A DNA stretch of 64,000 nucleotides, taken from assembly GCA_032718475.1 (NCBI GenBank), contig JAUCBJ010006506.1:1-64000 (forward strand), written 5' to 3'. The stretch comes from Nemertoderma westbladi. Lineage: Eukaryota > Xenacoelomorpha > Nemertodermatida > Nemertodermatidae. Shown piece after piece: positions 27,286-41,400 of this stretch. Below the pieces are notes generated by a model, which saw only the letters and a program-made list of their open reading frames with translations, ran no database searches and had not been told where the DNA came from. Positions within the stretch are counted from its first letter, which is position 1; the number at the start of each line of letters is the position of its first letter. The position numbers and the translations under genes were made by a program.

Positions 27286-29500
27286 GGTAACAATTGAGGG
27301 AGAGGTCAAACAATAGTTCGCATTAACATAAAAAATAAATAGGTACCAATGGATAGAGAGAGGTCAAACAATAGTTCGTATTAACCTAAAAAATAAATAG
27401 GTACCAATGGATAGAGAGATCAAACAATAGTTCGTATTAACCTAAAAAATAAATAGGTACCAATGGATAGAGAGAGGTCAAACAATAGTTCGTATTAACA
27501 TAAAAAATAAATAGGTACCAATGGATAGAGAGAGGTCAAACAATAGTTCGTATTAACATAAAAAATAAATAGGTACCAATGGATAGAGAGGTCAAACAAT
27601 AGTTCGTATTAACATAAAAAATAAATAGGTACCAATGGATAGAGAGAGGTCAAACAATAGTTCGCATTAACCTAAAAAATAAATAGGTACCAATGGATAG
27701 AGAGAGGTCAAACAATAGTTCGTATTAACATAAAAAATAAATAGGTACCAATGGATAGAGAGAGGTCAAACAATAGTTCGTATTAACATAAAAAATAAAT
27801 AGGTACCAATGGATAGAGAGAGGTCAAACAATAGTTCGTATTAACCTAAAAAATAAATAGGTAACAATTGAGGGAGAGGTCAAACAATAGTTCGTATTAA
27901 CATAAAAAATAAATAGGTACCAATGGATAGAGAGAGGTCAAACAATAGTTCGTATTAACATAAAAAATAAATAGGTACCAATGGATAGAGAGAGGTCAAA
28001 CAATAGTTCGTATTAACCTAAAAAATAAATAGGTACCAATGGATAGAGAGAGGTCAAACAATAGTTCGTATTAACATAAAAAATAAATAGGTACCAATGG
28101 ATAGAGAGAGATCAAACAATAGTTCGTATTAACATAAAAAATAAATAGGTAACAATTGAGGGAGAGGTCAAACAATAGTTCGCATTAACATAAAAAATAA
28201 ATAGGTACCAATGGATAGAGAGAGGTCAAACAATAGTTCGTATTAACCTAAAAAATAAATAGGTACCAATGGATAGAGAGAGGTCAAACAATAGTTCGTA
28301 TTAACCTAAAAAATAAATAGGTAACAATTGAGGGAGAGGTCAAACAATAGTTCGTATTAACATAAAAAATAAATAGGTACCAATGGATAGAGAGAGGTCA
28401 AACAATAGTCCGTATTAACATAAAAAATAAATAGGTACCAATGGATAGAGAGAGGTCAAACAATAGTTCGTATTAACCTAAAAAATAAATAGGTACCAAT
28501 GGATAGAGAGAGGTCAAACAATAGTTCGTATTAACATAAAAAATAAATAGGTACCAATGGATAGAGAGAGGTCAAACAATAGTTCGTATTAACCTAAAAA
28601 ATAAATAGGTACCAATGGATAGAGAGAGGTCAAACAATAGTTCGTATTAACCTAAAAAATAAATAGGTACCAATGGATAGAGAGAGGTCAAACAATAGTT
28701 CGTATTAACCTAAAAAATAAATAGGTACCAATGGATAGAGAGAGGTCAAACAATAGTTCGTATTAACATAAAAAATAAATAGGTACCAATGGATAGAGAG
28801 AGGTCAAACAATAGTTCGTATTAACATAAAAAATAAATAGGTACCAATGGATAGAGAGAGGTCAAACAATAGTTCGTATTAACCTAAAAAATAAATAGGT
28901 ACCAATGGATAGAGAGATCAAACAATAGTTCGTATTAACATAAAAAATAAATAGGTACCAATGGATAGAGAGAGGTCAAACAATAGTTCGCATTAACATA
29001 AAAAATAAATAGGTACCAATGGATAGAGAGGTCAAACAATAGTTCGTATTAACATAAAAAATAAATAGGTACCAATGGATAGAGAGATCAAACAATAGTT
29101 CGTATTAACCTAAAAAATAAATAGGTACCAATGGATAGAGAGAGAGGTCAAACAATAGTTCGTATTAACATAAAAAATAAATAGGTACCAATGGATAGAG
29201 AGAGATCAAACAATAGTTCGTATTAACATAAAAAATAAATAGGTACCAATGGATAGAGAGATCAAACAATAAATAGGTACCAATGGATAGAGAGATCAAA
29301 CAATAGTTCGTATTAACATAAAAAATAAATAGGTAACAATGGATAGAGAGAGATCAAACAATAGTTCGTATTAACATAAAAAATAAATAGGTACCAATGG
29401 ATAGAGAGAGGTCAAACAATAGTTCGTATTAACATAAAAAATAAATAGGTACCAATGGATAGAGAGAGGTCAAACAATAGTTCGTATTAACCTAAAAAAT
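27286..29500 (-). repeat. GGTAACAATTGAGGG-marked block, copied near 43.6 and 48.6 kb
   Basis: Units beginning GGTAACAATTGAGGG start at 27,286, 27,860, 28,148 and 28,320. The spacings 574 and 172 recur at 48,639/49,213 and 49,963/50,135, and the spacing 288 recurs at 44,073/44,361. Further along, a 34-bp unit at 29,242 and a GGTAAC/AGAGAGATC unit at 29,332 match 50,999 and 51,089, both offset 21,757. This is a multi-kilobase copy within the array, with whole-unit gains and losses between copies. Confidence 0.7.
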
Positions 29501-32169
29501 AAATAGGTACCAATGGATAGAGAGATCAAACAATAGTTCGTATTAACATAAAAAATAAATAGGTACCAATGGATAGAGAGAGGTCAAACAATAGTTCGTA
29601 TTAACATAAAAAATAAATAGGTACCAATGGATAGAGAGAGGTCAAACAATAGTTCGCATTAACATAAAAAATAAATAGGTACCAATGGATAGAGAGATCA
29701 AACAATAGTTCGTATTAACATAAAAAATAAATAGGTACCAATGGATAGAGAGAGGTCAAACAATAGTTCGTATTAACATAAAAAATAAATAGGTACCAAT
29801 GGATAGAGAGAGGTCAAACAATAGTTCGTATTAACATAAAAAATAAATAGGTACCAATGGATAGAGAGATCAAACAATAGTTCGTATTAACATAAAAAAT
29901 AAATAGGTACCAATGGATAGAGAGAGGTCAAACAATAGTTCGTATTAACATAAAAAATAAATAGGTACCAATGGATAGAGAGAGGTCAAACAATAGTTCG
30001 TATTAACATAAAAAATAAATAGGTACCAATGGATAGAGAGATCAAACAATAAATAGGTACCAATGGATAGAGAGATCAAACAATAGTTCGTATTAACATA
30101 AAAAATAAATAGGTACCAAAGGATAGAGAGAGGTCAAACAATAGTTCGTATTAACATAAAAAATAAATAGGTACCAATGGATAGAGAGAGGTCAAACAAT
30201 AGTTCGTATTAACATAAAAAATAAATAGGTACCAATGGATAGAGAGAGGTCAAACAATAGTTCGTATTAACATAAAAAATAAATAGGTACCAATGGATAG
30301 ATAGAGGTCAAACAATAGTTCGTATTAACATAAAAAATAAATAGGTACCAATGGATAGAGAGATCAAACAATAGTTCGCATTAACCTAAAAATTAAATAG
30401 GTACCAATGGATAGAGAGAGGTCAAACAATAGTTCGTATTAACATAAAAAATAAATAGGTACCAATGGATAGAGAGATCAAACAATAGTTCGTATTAACA
30501 TAAAAAATAAATAGGTACCAATGGATAGAGAGATCAAACAATAGTTCGTATTAACATAAAAAATAAATAGGTACCAATGGATAGAGAGAGGTCAAACAAT
30601 AGTTCGTATTAACATAAAAAATAAATAGGTACCAATGGATAGAGAGAGGTCAAACAATAGTTCGCATTAACCTAAAAATTAAATAGGTACCAATGGATAG
30701 AGAGAGGTCAAACAATAGTTCGTATTAACATAAAAAATAAATAGGTACCAATGGATAGAGAGAGGTCAAACAATAGTTCGCATTAACATAAAAAATAAAT
30801 AGGTACCAATGGATAGAGAGAGGTCAAACAATAGTTCGCATTAACATAAAAAATAAATAGGTACCAATGGATAGAGAGAGGTCAAACAATAGTTCGTATT
30901 AACATAAAAAATAAATAGGTACCAATGGATAGAGAGAGGTCAAACAATAGTTCGTATTAACATAAAAAATAAATAGGTACCAATGGATAGAGAGAGGTCA
31001 AACAATAGTTCGTATTAACATAAAAAATAAATAGGTACCAATGGATAGAGGTCAAACAATAGTTCGTATTAACATAAAAAATAAATAGGTACCAATGGAT
31101 AGAGAGATCAAAAAATAATTAGGTACCAATGGATAGAGAGATCAAACAATAGTTCGTATTAACATAAAAAATAAATAGGTACCAATGGATAGAGAGATCA
31201 AACAATAGTTCGTATTAACATAAAAAATAAATAGGTACCAATGGATAGAGAGATCAAACAATAGTTCGTATTAACATAAAAAATAAATAGGTACCAATGG
31301 ATAGAGAGAGGTCAAACAATAGTTCGTATTAACATAAAAAATAAATAGGTACCAATGGATAGAGAGATCAAACAATAGTTCGTATTAACATAAAAAATAA
31401 ATAGGTACCAATGGATAGAGAGATCAAACAATAGTTCGTATTAACATAAAAAATAAATAGGTACCAATGGATAGAGAGAGGTCAAACAATAGTTCGTATT
31501 AACATAAAAAATAAATAGGTACCAATGGATAGAGAGATCAAACAATAGTTCGTATTAACATAAAAAATAAATAGGTACCAATGGATAGAGAGATCAAACA
31601 ATAGTTCGTATTAACATAAAAAATAAATAGGTACCAATGGATAGAGAGATCAAACAATAGTTCGTATTAACATAAAAAATAAATAGGTACCAATGGATAG
31701 AGAGAGGTCAAACAATAGTTCGTATTAACATAAAAAATAAATAGGTACCAATGGATAGAGAGATCAAACAATAGTTCGTATTAACATAAAAAATAAATAG
31801 GTACCAATGGATAGACAGATCAAACAATAGTTCGTATTAACATAAAAAATAAATAGGTACCAATGGATAGAGAGATCAAACAATAGTTCGTATTAACATA
31901 AAAAATAAATAGGTACCAATGGATAGAGAGATCAAACAATAGTTCGTATTAACATAAAAAATAAATAGGTACCAATGGATAGAGAGAGGTCAAACAATAG
32001 TTCGCATTAACCTAAAAAATAAATAGGTACCAATGGATAGAGAGATCAAACAATAGTTCGTATTAACATAAAAAATAAATAGGTACCAATGGATAGAGAG
32101 ATCAAACAATAGTTCGTATTAACATAAAAAATAAATAGGTACCAATGGATAGAGAGAGGTCAAACAATA

Positions 32170-34958
32170 GTTCGCATTAACCTAAAAAATAAATAGGTAC
32201 CAATGGATAGAGAGAGGTCAAACAATAGTTCGCATTAACCTAAAAAATAAATAGGTACCAATGGATAGAGAGAGGTCAAAAAATAGTTCGCATTAACATA
32301 AAAAATAAATAGGTACCAATGGATAGAGAGAGGTCAAACAATAGTTCGCATTAACATAAAAAATAAATAGGTACCAATGGATAGAGAGATCAAACAATAA
32401 ATATGTACCAATGGATAGAGAGAGGTCAAACAATAGTTCGTATTAACATAAAAAATAAATAGGTACCAATGGATAGAGAGATCAAACAATAAATAGGTAC
32501 CAATGGATAGAGAGATCAAACAATAGTTCGCATTAACATAAAAAATAAATAGGTACCAATGGATAGAGAGAGGTCAAACAATAGTTCGCATTAACCTAAA
32601 AAATAAATAGGTACCAATGGATAGAGAGAGGTCAAACAATAGTTCGTATTAACATAAAAAATAAATAGGTACCAATGGATAGAGAGAGGTCAAACAATAG
32701 TTCGTATTAACATAAAAAATAAATAGGTACCAATGGATAGAGAGAGGTCAAACAATAGTTCGCATTAAACTAAAAAATAAATAGGTACCAATGGATAGAG
32801 AGAGGTCAAACAATAGTTCGTATTAACATAAAAAATAAATAGGTACCAATGGATAGAGAGATCAAACAATAGTTCGTATTAACATAAAAAATAAATAGGT
32901 ACCAATGGATAGAGAGATCAAACAATAGTTCGCATTAACATAAAAAATAAATAGGTACCAATGGATAGAGAGAGGTCAAACAATAGTTCGCGTTAACATA
33001 AAAAATAAATAGGTACCAATGGATAGAGAGAGGTCAAACAATAGTTCGCATTAACATAAAAAATAAAATAAATAGGTACCAATGGATAGAGAGAGGTCAA
33101 ACAATAGTTCGTATTAACATAAAAAATAAATAGGTACCAATGGATAGAGAGAGGTCAAACAATAGTTCGCATTAACATAAAAAATAAATAGGTACCAATG
33201 GATAGAGAGAGATCAAACAATAGTTCGTATTAACATAAAAAATAAATAGGTACCAATGGATAGAGAGATCAAACAATAGTTCGTATTAACATAAAAAATA
33301 AATAGGTACCAATGGATAGAGAGAGGTCAAACAATAGTTCGCATTAACCTAAAAAATAAATAGGTACCAATGGATAGAGAGAGGTCAAACAATAGTTCGC
33401 ATTAACCTAAAAAATAAATAGGTACCAATGGATAGAGAGAGGTCAAACAATAGTTCGCATTAACATAAAAAATAAATAGGTACCAATGGATAGAGAGAGG
33501 TCAAACAATAGTTCGCATTAACATAAAAAATAAATAGGTACCAATGGATAGAGAGAGGTCAAACAATAGTTCGCATTAACATAAAAAATAAATAGGTACC
33601 AATGGATAGAGAGGTCAAACAATAGTTCGTATTAACATAAAAAATAAATAGGTACCAATGGATAGAGAGAGATCAAACAATAGTTCGTATTAACATAAAA
33701 AATAAATAGGTACCAATGGATAGAGAGGTCAAACAATAGTTCGCATTAACATAAAAAATAAATAGGTACCAATGGATAGAGAGAGATCAAACAATAGTTC
33801 GTATTAACATAAAAAATAAATAGGTACCAATGGATAGAGAGATCAAACAATAGTTCGCATTAACATAAAAAATAAATAGGTACCAATGGATAGAGAGAGA
33901 TCAAACAATAGTTCGTATTAACATAAAAAATAAATAGGTACCAATGGATAGAGAGAGGTCAAACAATAGTTCGTATTAACATAAAAAATAAATAGGTACC
34001 AATGGATAGAGAGGTCAAACAATAGTTCGCATTAACATAAAAAATAAATAGGTACCAATGGATAGAGAGAGGTCAAACAATAGTTCGCATTAACATAAAA
34101 AATAAATAGGTACCAATGGATAGAGAGAGATCAAACAATAGTTCGTATTAACATAAAAAATAAATAGGTACCAATGGATAGAGAGAGGTCAAACAATAGT
34201 TCGCATTAACATAAAAAATAAATAGGTACCAATGGATAGAGAGAGATCAAACAATAGTTCGTATTAACATAAAAAATAAATAGGTACCAATGGATAGAGA
34301 GATCAAACAATAGTTCGCATTAACATAAAAAATAAATAGGTACCAATGGATAGAGAGAGATCAAACAATAGTTCGTATTAACATAAAAAATAAATAGGTA
34401 CCAATGGATAGAGAGAGGTCAAACAATAGTTCGTATTAACATAAAAAATAAATAGGTACCAATGGATAGAGAGATCAAAAAATAAATAGGTACCAATGGA
34501 TAGAGAGATCAAACAATAGTTCGCATTAACATAAAAAATAAATAGGTACCAATGGATAGAGAGAGATCAAACAATAGTTCGTATTAACATAAAAAATAAA
34601 TAGGTACCAATGGATAGAGAGATCAAAAAATAAATAGGTACCAATGGATAGAGAGAGATCAAACAATAGTTCGTATTAACATAAAAAATAAATAGGTACC
34701 AATGGATAGAGAGAGATCAAACAATAGTTCGTATTAACATAAAAAATAAATAGGTACCAATGGATAGAGAGATCAAACAATAGTTCGCATTAACATAAAA
34801 AATAAATAGGTACCAATGGATAGAGAGAGATCAAACAATAGTTCGTATTAACATAAAAAATAAATAGGTACCAATGGATAGAGAGAGGTCAAACAATAGT
34901 TCGTATTAACATAAAAAATAAATAGGTACCAATGGATAGAGAGATCAAAAAATAAATA
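32170..34958 (-). repeat. Higher-order block, copy 2 of a pair about 12.97 kb apart
   Basis: This is the partner of the block at about 19.2-21.99 kb, with the same order of length variants at an offset of 12,963 to 12,969 bp. Its right part (from 33,765) is also the start of the 4.68-kb tandem duplication, so unit order around 33,995 exists three times: 21,026, 33,995 and 38,671. A one-off insertion gives AAATAAAATAAATAGG at about 33,061-33,076. Confidence 0.7.
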
Positions 34959-37900
34959 GGTACCAATGGATAGAGAGATCAAAAAATAAATAGGTACCAA
35001 TGGATAGAGAGATCAAAAAATAAATAGGTACCAATGGATAGAGAGAGGTCAAACAATAGTTCGTATTAACATAAAAAATAAATAGGTACCAATGGATAGA
35101 GAGATCAAAAAATAAATAGGTACCAATGGATAGAGAGATCAAAAAATAAATAGGTACCAATGGATAGAGAGGTCAAACAATAGTTCGTATTAACATAAAA
35201 AATAAATAGGTACCAATGGATAGAGAGAGGTCAAACAATAGTTCGTATTAACATAAAAAATAAATAGGTACCAATGGATAGAGAGAGGTCAAACAATAGT
35301 TCGTATTAACATAAAAAATAAATAGGTACCAATGGATAGAGAGATCAAAAAATAAATAGGTACCAATGGATAGAGAGAGATCAAACAATAGTTCGTATTA
35401 ACATAAAAAATAAATAGGTACCAATGGATAGAGAGAGGTCAAACAATAGTTCGTATTAACATAAAAAATAAATAGGTACCAATGGATAGAGAGATCAAAA
35501 AATAAATAGGTACCAATGGATAGAGAGAGGTCAAACAATAGTTCGTATTAACATAAAAAATAAATAGGTACCAATGGATAGAGAGAGGTCAAACAATAGT
35601 TCGCATTAACATAAAAAATAAATAGGTACCAATGGATAGAGAGAGGTCAAACAATAGTTCGTATTAACATAAAAAATAAATAGGTACCAATGGATAGAGA
35701 GAGGTCAAACAATAGTTCGTATTAACATAAAAAATAAATAGGTACCAATGGATAGAGAGAGGTCAAACAATAGTTCGTATTAACATAAAAAATAAATAGG
35801 TACCAATGGATAGAGAGATCAAAAAATAAATAGGTACCAATGGATAGAGAGAGGTCAAACAATAGTTCGTATTAACATAAAAAATAAATAGGTACCAATG
35901 GATAGAGAGAGGTCAAACAATAGTTCGCATTAACATAAAAAATAAATAGGTACCAATGGATAGAGAGAGGTCAAACAATAGTTCGCATTAACATAAAAAA
36001 TAAATAGGTACCAATGGATAGAGAGAGGTCAAACAATAGTTCGTATTAACATAAAAAATAAATAGGTACCAATGGATAGAGAGAGGTCAAACAATAGTTC
36101 GCATTAACATAAAAAATAAATAGGTACCAATGGATAGAGAGAGGTCAAACAATAGTTCGTATTAACATAAAAAATAAATAGGTACCAATGGATAGAGAGA
36201 GGTCAAACAATAGTTCGTATTAACATAAAAAATAAATAGGTACCAATGGATAGAGAGAGGTCAAACAATAGTTCGTATTAACATAAAAAATAAATAGGTA
36301 CCAATGGATAGAGAGATCAAAAAATAAATAGGTACCAATGGATAGAGAGAGGTCAAACAATAGTTCGTATTAACATAAAAAATAAATAGGTACCAATGGA
36401 TAGAGAGAGGTCAAACAATAGTTCGCATTAACATAAAAAATAAATAGGTACCAATGGATATAGAGAGGTCAAACAATAGTTCGTATTAACATAAAAAATA
36501 AATAGGTACCAATGGATAGAGAGAGGTCAAACAATAGTTCGCATTAACATAAAAAATAAATAGGTACCAATGGATAGAGAGATCAAACAATAGTTCGCAT
36601 TAACATAAAAAATAAATAGGTACCAATGGATAGAGAGAGGTCAAACAATAGTTCGCATTAACATAAAAAATAAATAGGTACCAATGGATAGAGAGATCAA
36701 ACAATAGTTCGCATTAACATAAAAAATAAATAGGTACCAATGGATAGAGAGAGGTCAAACAATAGTTCGTATTAACCTAAAAAATAAATAGGTACCAATG
36801 GATAGAGAGAGGTCAAACAATAGTTCGCATTAACATAAAAAATAAATAGGTACCAATGGATAGAGAGAGATCAAACAATAGTTCGTATTAACATAAAAAA
36901 TAAATAGGTACCAATGGATAGAGAGATCAAACAATAGTTCGCATTAACATAAAAAATAAATAGGTACCAATGGATAGAGAGAGGTCAAACAATAGTTCGT
37001 ATTAACATAAAAAATAAATAGGTACCAATGGATAGAGAGAGGTCAAACAATAGTTCGCATTAACATAAAAAATAAATAGGTACCAATGGATAGAGAGAGG
37101 TCAAACAATAGTTCGCATTAACCTAAAAAATAAATAGGTACCAATGGATAGAGAGAGGTCAAACAATAGTTCGCATTAACATAAAAAATAAATAGGTACC
37201 AATGGATAGAGAGAGGTCAAACAATAGTTCGCATTAACCTAAAAAATAAATAGGTACCAATGGATAGAGAGATCAAAAAATAAATAGGTACCAATGGATA
37301 GAGAGATCAAACAATAGTTCGTATTAACATAAAAAATAAATAGGTACCAATGGATAGAGAGAGGTCAAACAATAGTTCGTATTAACATAAAAAATAAATA
37401 GGTACCAATGGATAGAGAGAGGTCAAACAATAGTTCGTATTAACATAAAAAATAAATAGGTACCAATGGATAGAGAGAGGTCAAACAATAGTTCGTATTA
37501 ACATAAAAAATAAATAGGTACCAATGGATAGAGAGAGGTCAAACAATAGTTCGCATTAACATAAAAAATAAATAGGTACCAATGGATAGAGAGATCAAAC
37601 AATAGTTCGCATTAACATAAAAAATAAATAGGTACCAATGGATAGAGAGAGGTCAAACAATAGTTCGTATTAACATAAAAAATAAATAGGTACCAATGGA
37701 TAGAGAGAGGTCAAACAATAGTTCGTATTAACATAAAAAATAAATAGGTACCAATGGATAGAGAGAGGTCAAACAATAGTTCGCATTAACCTAAAAAATA
37801 AATAGGTACCAATGGATAGAGAGAGGTCAAACAATAGTTCGCATTAACATAAAAAATAAATAGGTACCAATGGATAGAGAGAGGTCAAACAATAGTTCGC

Positions 37901-38440
37901 ATTAACCTAAAAAATAAATAGGTACCAATGGATAGAGAGAGGTCAAACAATAGTTCGTATTAACATAAAAAATAAATAGGTACCAATGGATAGAGAGAGG
38001 TCAAACAATAGTTCGTATTAACATAAAAAATAAATAGGTACCAATGGATAGAGAGAGGTCAAACAATAGTTCGCATTAACCTAAAAAATAAATAGGTACC
38101 AATGGATAGAGAGAGGTCAAACAATAGTTCGCATTAACATAAAAAATAAATAGGTACCAATGGATAGAGAGAGGTCAAACAATAGTTCGCATTAACCTAA
38201 AAAATAAATAGGTACCAATGGATAGAGAGAGGTCAAACAATAGTTCGCATTAACATAAAAAATAAATAGGTACCAATGGATAGAGAGAGGTCAAACAATA
38301 GTTCGCATTAACATAAAAAATAAATAGGTACCAATGGATAGAGAGATCAAACAATAGTTCGCATTAACATAAAAAATAAATAGGTACCAATGGATAGAGA
38401 GAGGTCAAACAATAGTTCGTATTAACATAAAAAATAAATA
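33765..38440 (-). repeat. 4,676-bp higher-order repeat, copy 1 of a direct tandem duplication
   Basis: Copy 1 starts at an AGAGAGATC unit at 33,765; the equivalent unit at 38,441 starts copy 2, so the displacement equals the block length. Matching unit starts: 33,823/38,499, 33,995/38,671, 34,455/39,131, 34,603/39,279 and 34,695/39,371. Copy 1 then has three units (56+58+34 bp, 148 bp in total) that copy 2 lacks, after which pairs such as 35,027/39,555 are offset 4,528. A rare GGATATAGAG unit at about 36,450-36,470 recurs at about 40,979-40,999 with that offset. Confidence 0.85.
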
Positions 38441-41400
38441 GGTACCAATGGATAGAGAGAGATCAAACAATAGTTCGTATTAACATAAAAAATAAATAGG
38501 TACCAATGGATAGAGAGATCAAACAATAGTTCGCATTAACATAAAAAATAAATAGGTACCAATGGATAGAGAGAGATCAAACAATAGTTCGTATTAACAT
38601 AAAAAATAAATAGGTACCAATGGATAGAGAGAGGTCAAACAATAGTTCGTATTAACATAAAAAATAAATAGGTACCAATGGATAGAGAGGTCAAACAATA
38701 GTTCGCATTAACATAAAAAATAAATAGGTACCAATGGATAGAGAGAGGTCAAACAATAGTTCGCATTAACATAAAAAATAAATAGGTACCAATGGATAGA
38801 GAGAGATCAAACAATAGTTCGTATTAACATAAAAAATAAATAGGTACCAATGGATAGAGAGAGGTCAAACAATAGTTCGCATTAACATAAAAAATAAATA
38901 GGTACCAATGGATAGAGAGAGATCAAACAATAGTTCGTATTAACATAAAAAATAAATAGGTACCAATGGATAGAGAGATCAAACAATAGTTCGCATTAAC
39001 ATAAAAAATAAATAGGTACCAATGGATAGAGAGAGATCAAACAATAGTTCGTATTAACATAAAAAATAAATAGGTACCAATGGATAGAGAGAGGTCAAAC
39101 AATAGTTCGTATTAACATAAAAAATAAATAGGTACCAATGGATAGAGAGATCAAAAAATAAATAGGTACCAATGGATAGAGAGATCAAACAATAGTTCGC
39201 ATTAACATAAAAAATAAATAGGTACCAATGGATAGAGAGAGATCAAACAATAGTTCGTATTAACATAAAAAATAAATAGGTACCAATGGATAGAGAGATC
39301 AAAAAATAAATAGGTACCAATGGATAGAGAGAGATCAAACAATAGTTCGTATTAACATAAAAAATAAATAGGTACCAATGGATAGAGAGAGATCAAACAA
39401 TAGTTCGTATTAACATAAAAAATAAATAGGTACCAATGGATAGAGAGAGGTCAAACAATAGTTCGTATTAACATAAAAAATAAATAGGTACCAATGGATA
39501 GAGAGATCAAAAAATAAATAGGTACCAATGGATAGAGAGATCAAAAAATAAATAGGTACCAATGGATAGAGAGAGGTCAAACAATAGTTCGTATTAACAT
39601 AAAAAATAAATAGGTACCAATGGATAGAGAGATCAAAAAATAAATAGGTACCAATGGATAGAGAGATCAAAAAATAAATAGGTACCAATGGATAGAGAGG
39701 TCAAACAATAGTTCGTATTAACATAAAAAATAAATAGGTACCAATGGATAGAGAGAGGTCAAACAATAGTTCGTATTAACATAAAAAATAAACAGGTACC
39801 AATGGATAGAGAGAGGTCAAACAATAGTTCGTATTAACATAAAAAATAAATAGGTACCAATGGATAGAGAGATCAAAAAATAAATAGGTACCAATGGATA
39901 GAGAGAGATCAAACAATAGTTCGTATTAACATAAAAAATAAATAGGTACCAATGGATAGAGAGAGGTCAAACAATAGTTCGTATTAACATAAAAAATAAA
40001 TAGGTACCAATGGATAGAGAGATCAAAAAATAAATAGGTACCAATGGATAGAGAGAGGTCAAACAATAGTTCGTATTAACATAAAAAATAAATAGGTACC
40101 AATGGATAGAGAGAGGTCAAACAATAGTTCGCATTAACATAAAAAATAAATAGGTACCAATGGATAGAGAGAGGTCAAACAATAGTTCGTATTAACATAA
40201 AAAATAAATAGGTACCAATGGATAGAGAGAGGTCAAACAATAGTTCGTATTAACATAAAAAATAAATAGGTACCAATGGATAGAGAGAGGTCAAACAATA
40301 GTTCGTATTAACATAAAAAATAAATAGGTACCAATGGATAGAGAGATCAAAAAATAAATAGGTACCAATGGATAGAGAGAGGTCAAACAATAGTTCGTAT
40401 TAACATAAAAAATAAATAGGTACCAATGGATAGAGAGAGGTCAAACAATAGTTCGCATTAACATAAAAAATAAATAGGTACCAATGGATAGAGAGAGGTC
40501 AAACAATAGTTCGCATTAACATAAAAAATAAATAGGTACCAATGGATAGAGAGAGGTCAAACAATAGTTCGTATTAACATAAAAAATAAATAGGTACCAA
40601 TGGATAGAGAGAGGTCAAACAATAGTTCGCATTAACATAAAAAATAAATAGGTACCAATGGATAGAGAGAGGTCAAACAATAGTTCGTATTAACATAAAA
40701 AATAAATAGGTACCAATGGATAGAGAGAGGTCAAACAATAGTTCGTATTAACATAAAAAATAAATAGGTACCAATGGATAGAGAGAGGTCAAACAATAGT
40801 TCGTATTAACATAAAAAATAAATAGGTACCAATGGATAGAGAGATCAAAAAATAAATAGGTACCAATGGATAGAGAGAGGTCAAACAATAGTTCGTATTA
40901 ACATAAAAAATAAATAGGTACCAATGGATAGAGAGAGGTCAAACAATAGTTCGCATTAACATAAAAAATAAATAGGTACCAATGGATATAGAGAGGTCAA
41001 ACAATAGTTCGTATTAACATAAAAAATAAATAGGTACCAATGGATAGAGAGAGGTCAAACAATAGTTCGCATTAACATAAAAAATAAATAGGTACCAATG
41101 GATAGAGAGATCAAACAATAGTTCGCATTAACATAAAAAATAAATAGGTACCAATGGATAGAGAGAGGTCAAACAATAGTTCGCATTAACATAAAAAATA
41201 AATAGGTACCAATGGATAGAGAGATCAAACAATAGTTCGCATTAACATAAAAAATAAATAGGTACCAATGGATAGAGAGAGGTCAAACAATAGTTCGTAT
41301 TAACCTAAAAAATAAATAGGTACCAATGGATAGAGAGAGGTCAAACAATAGTTCGCATTAACATAAAAAATAAATAGGTACCAATGGATAGAGAGAGATC

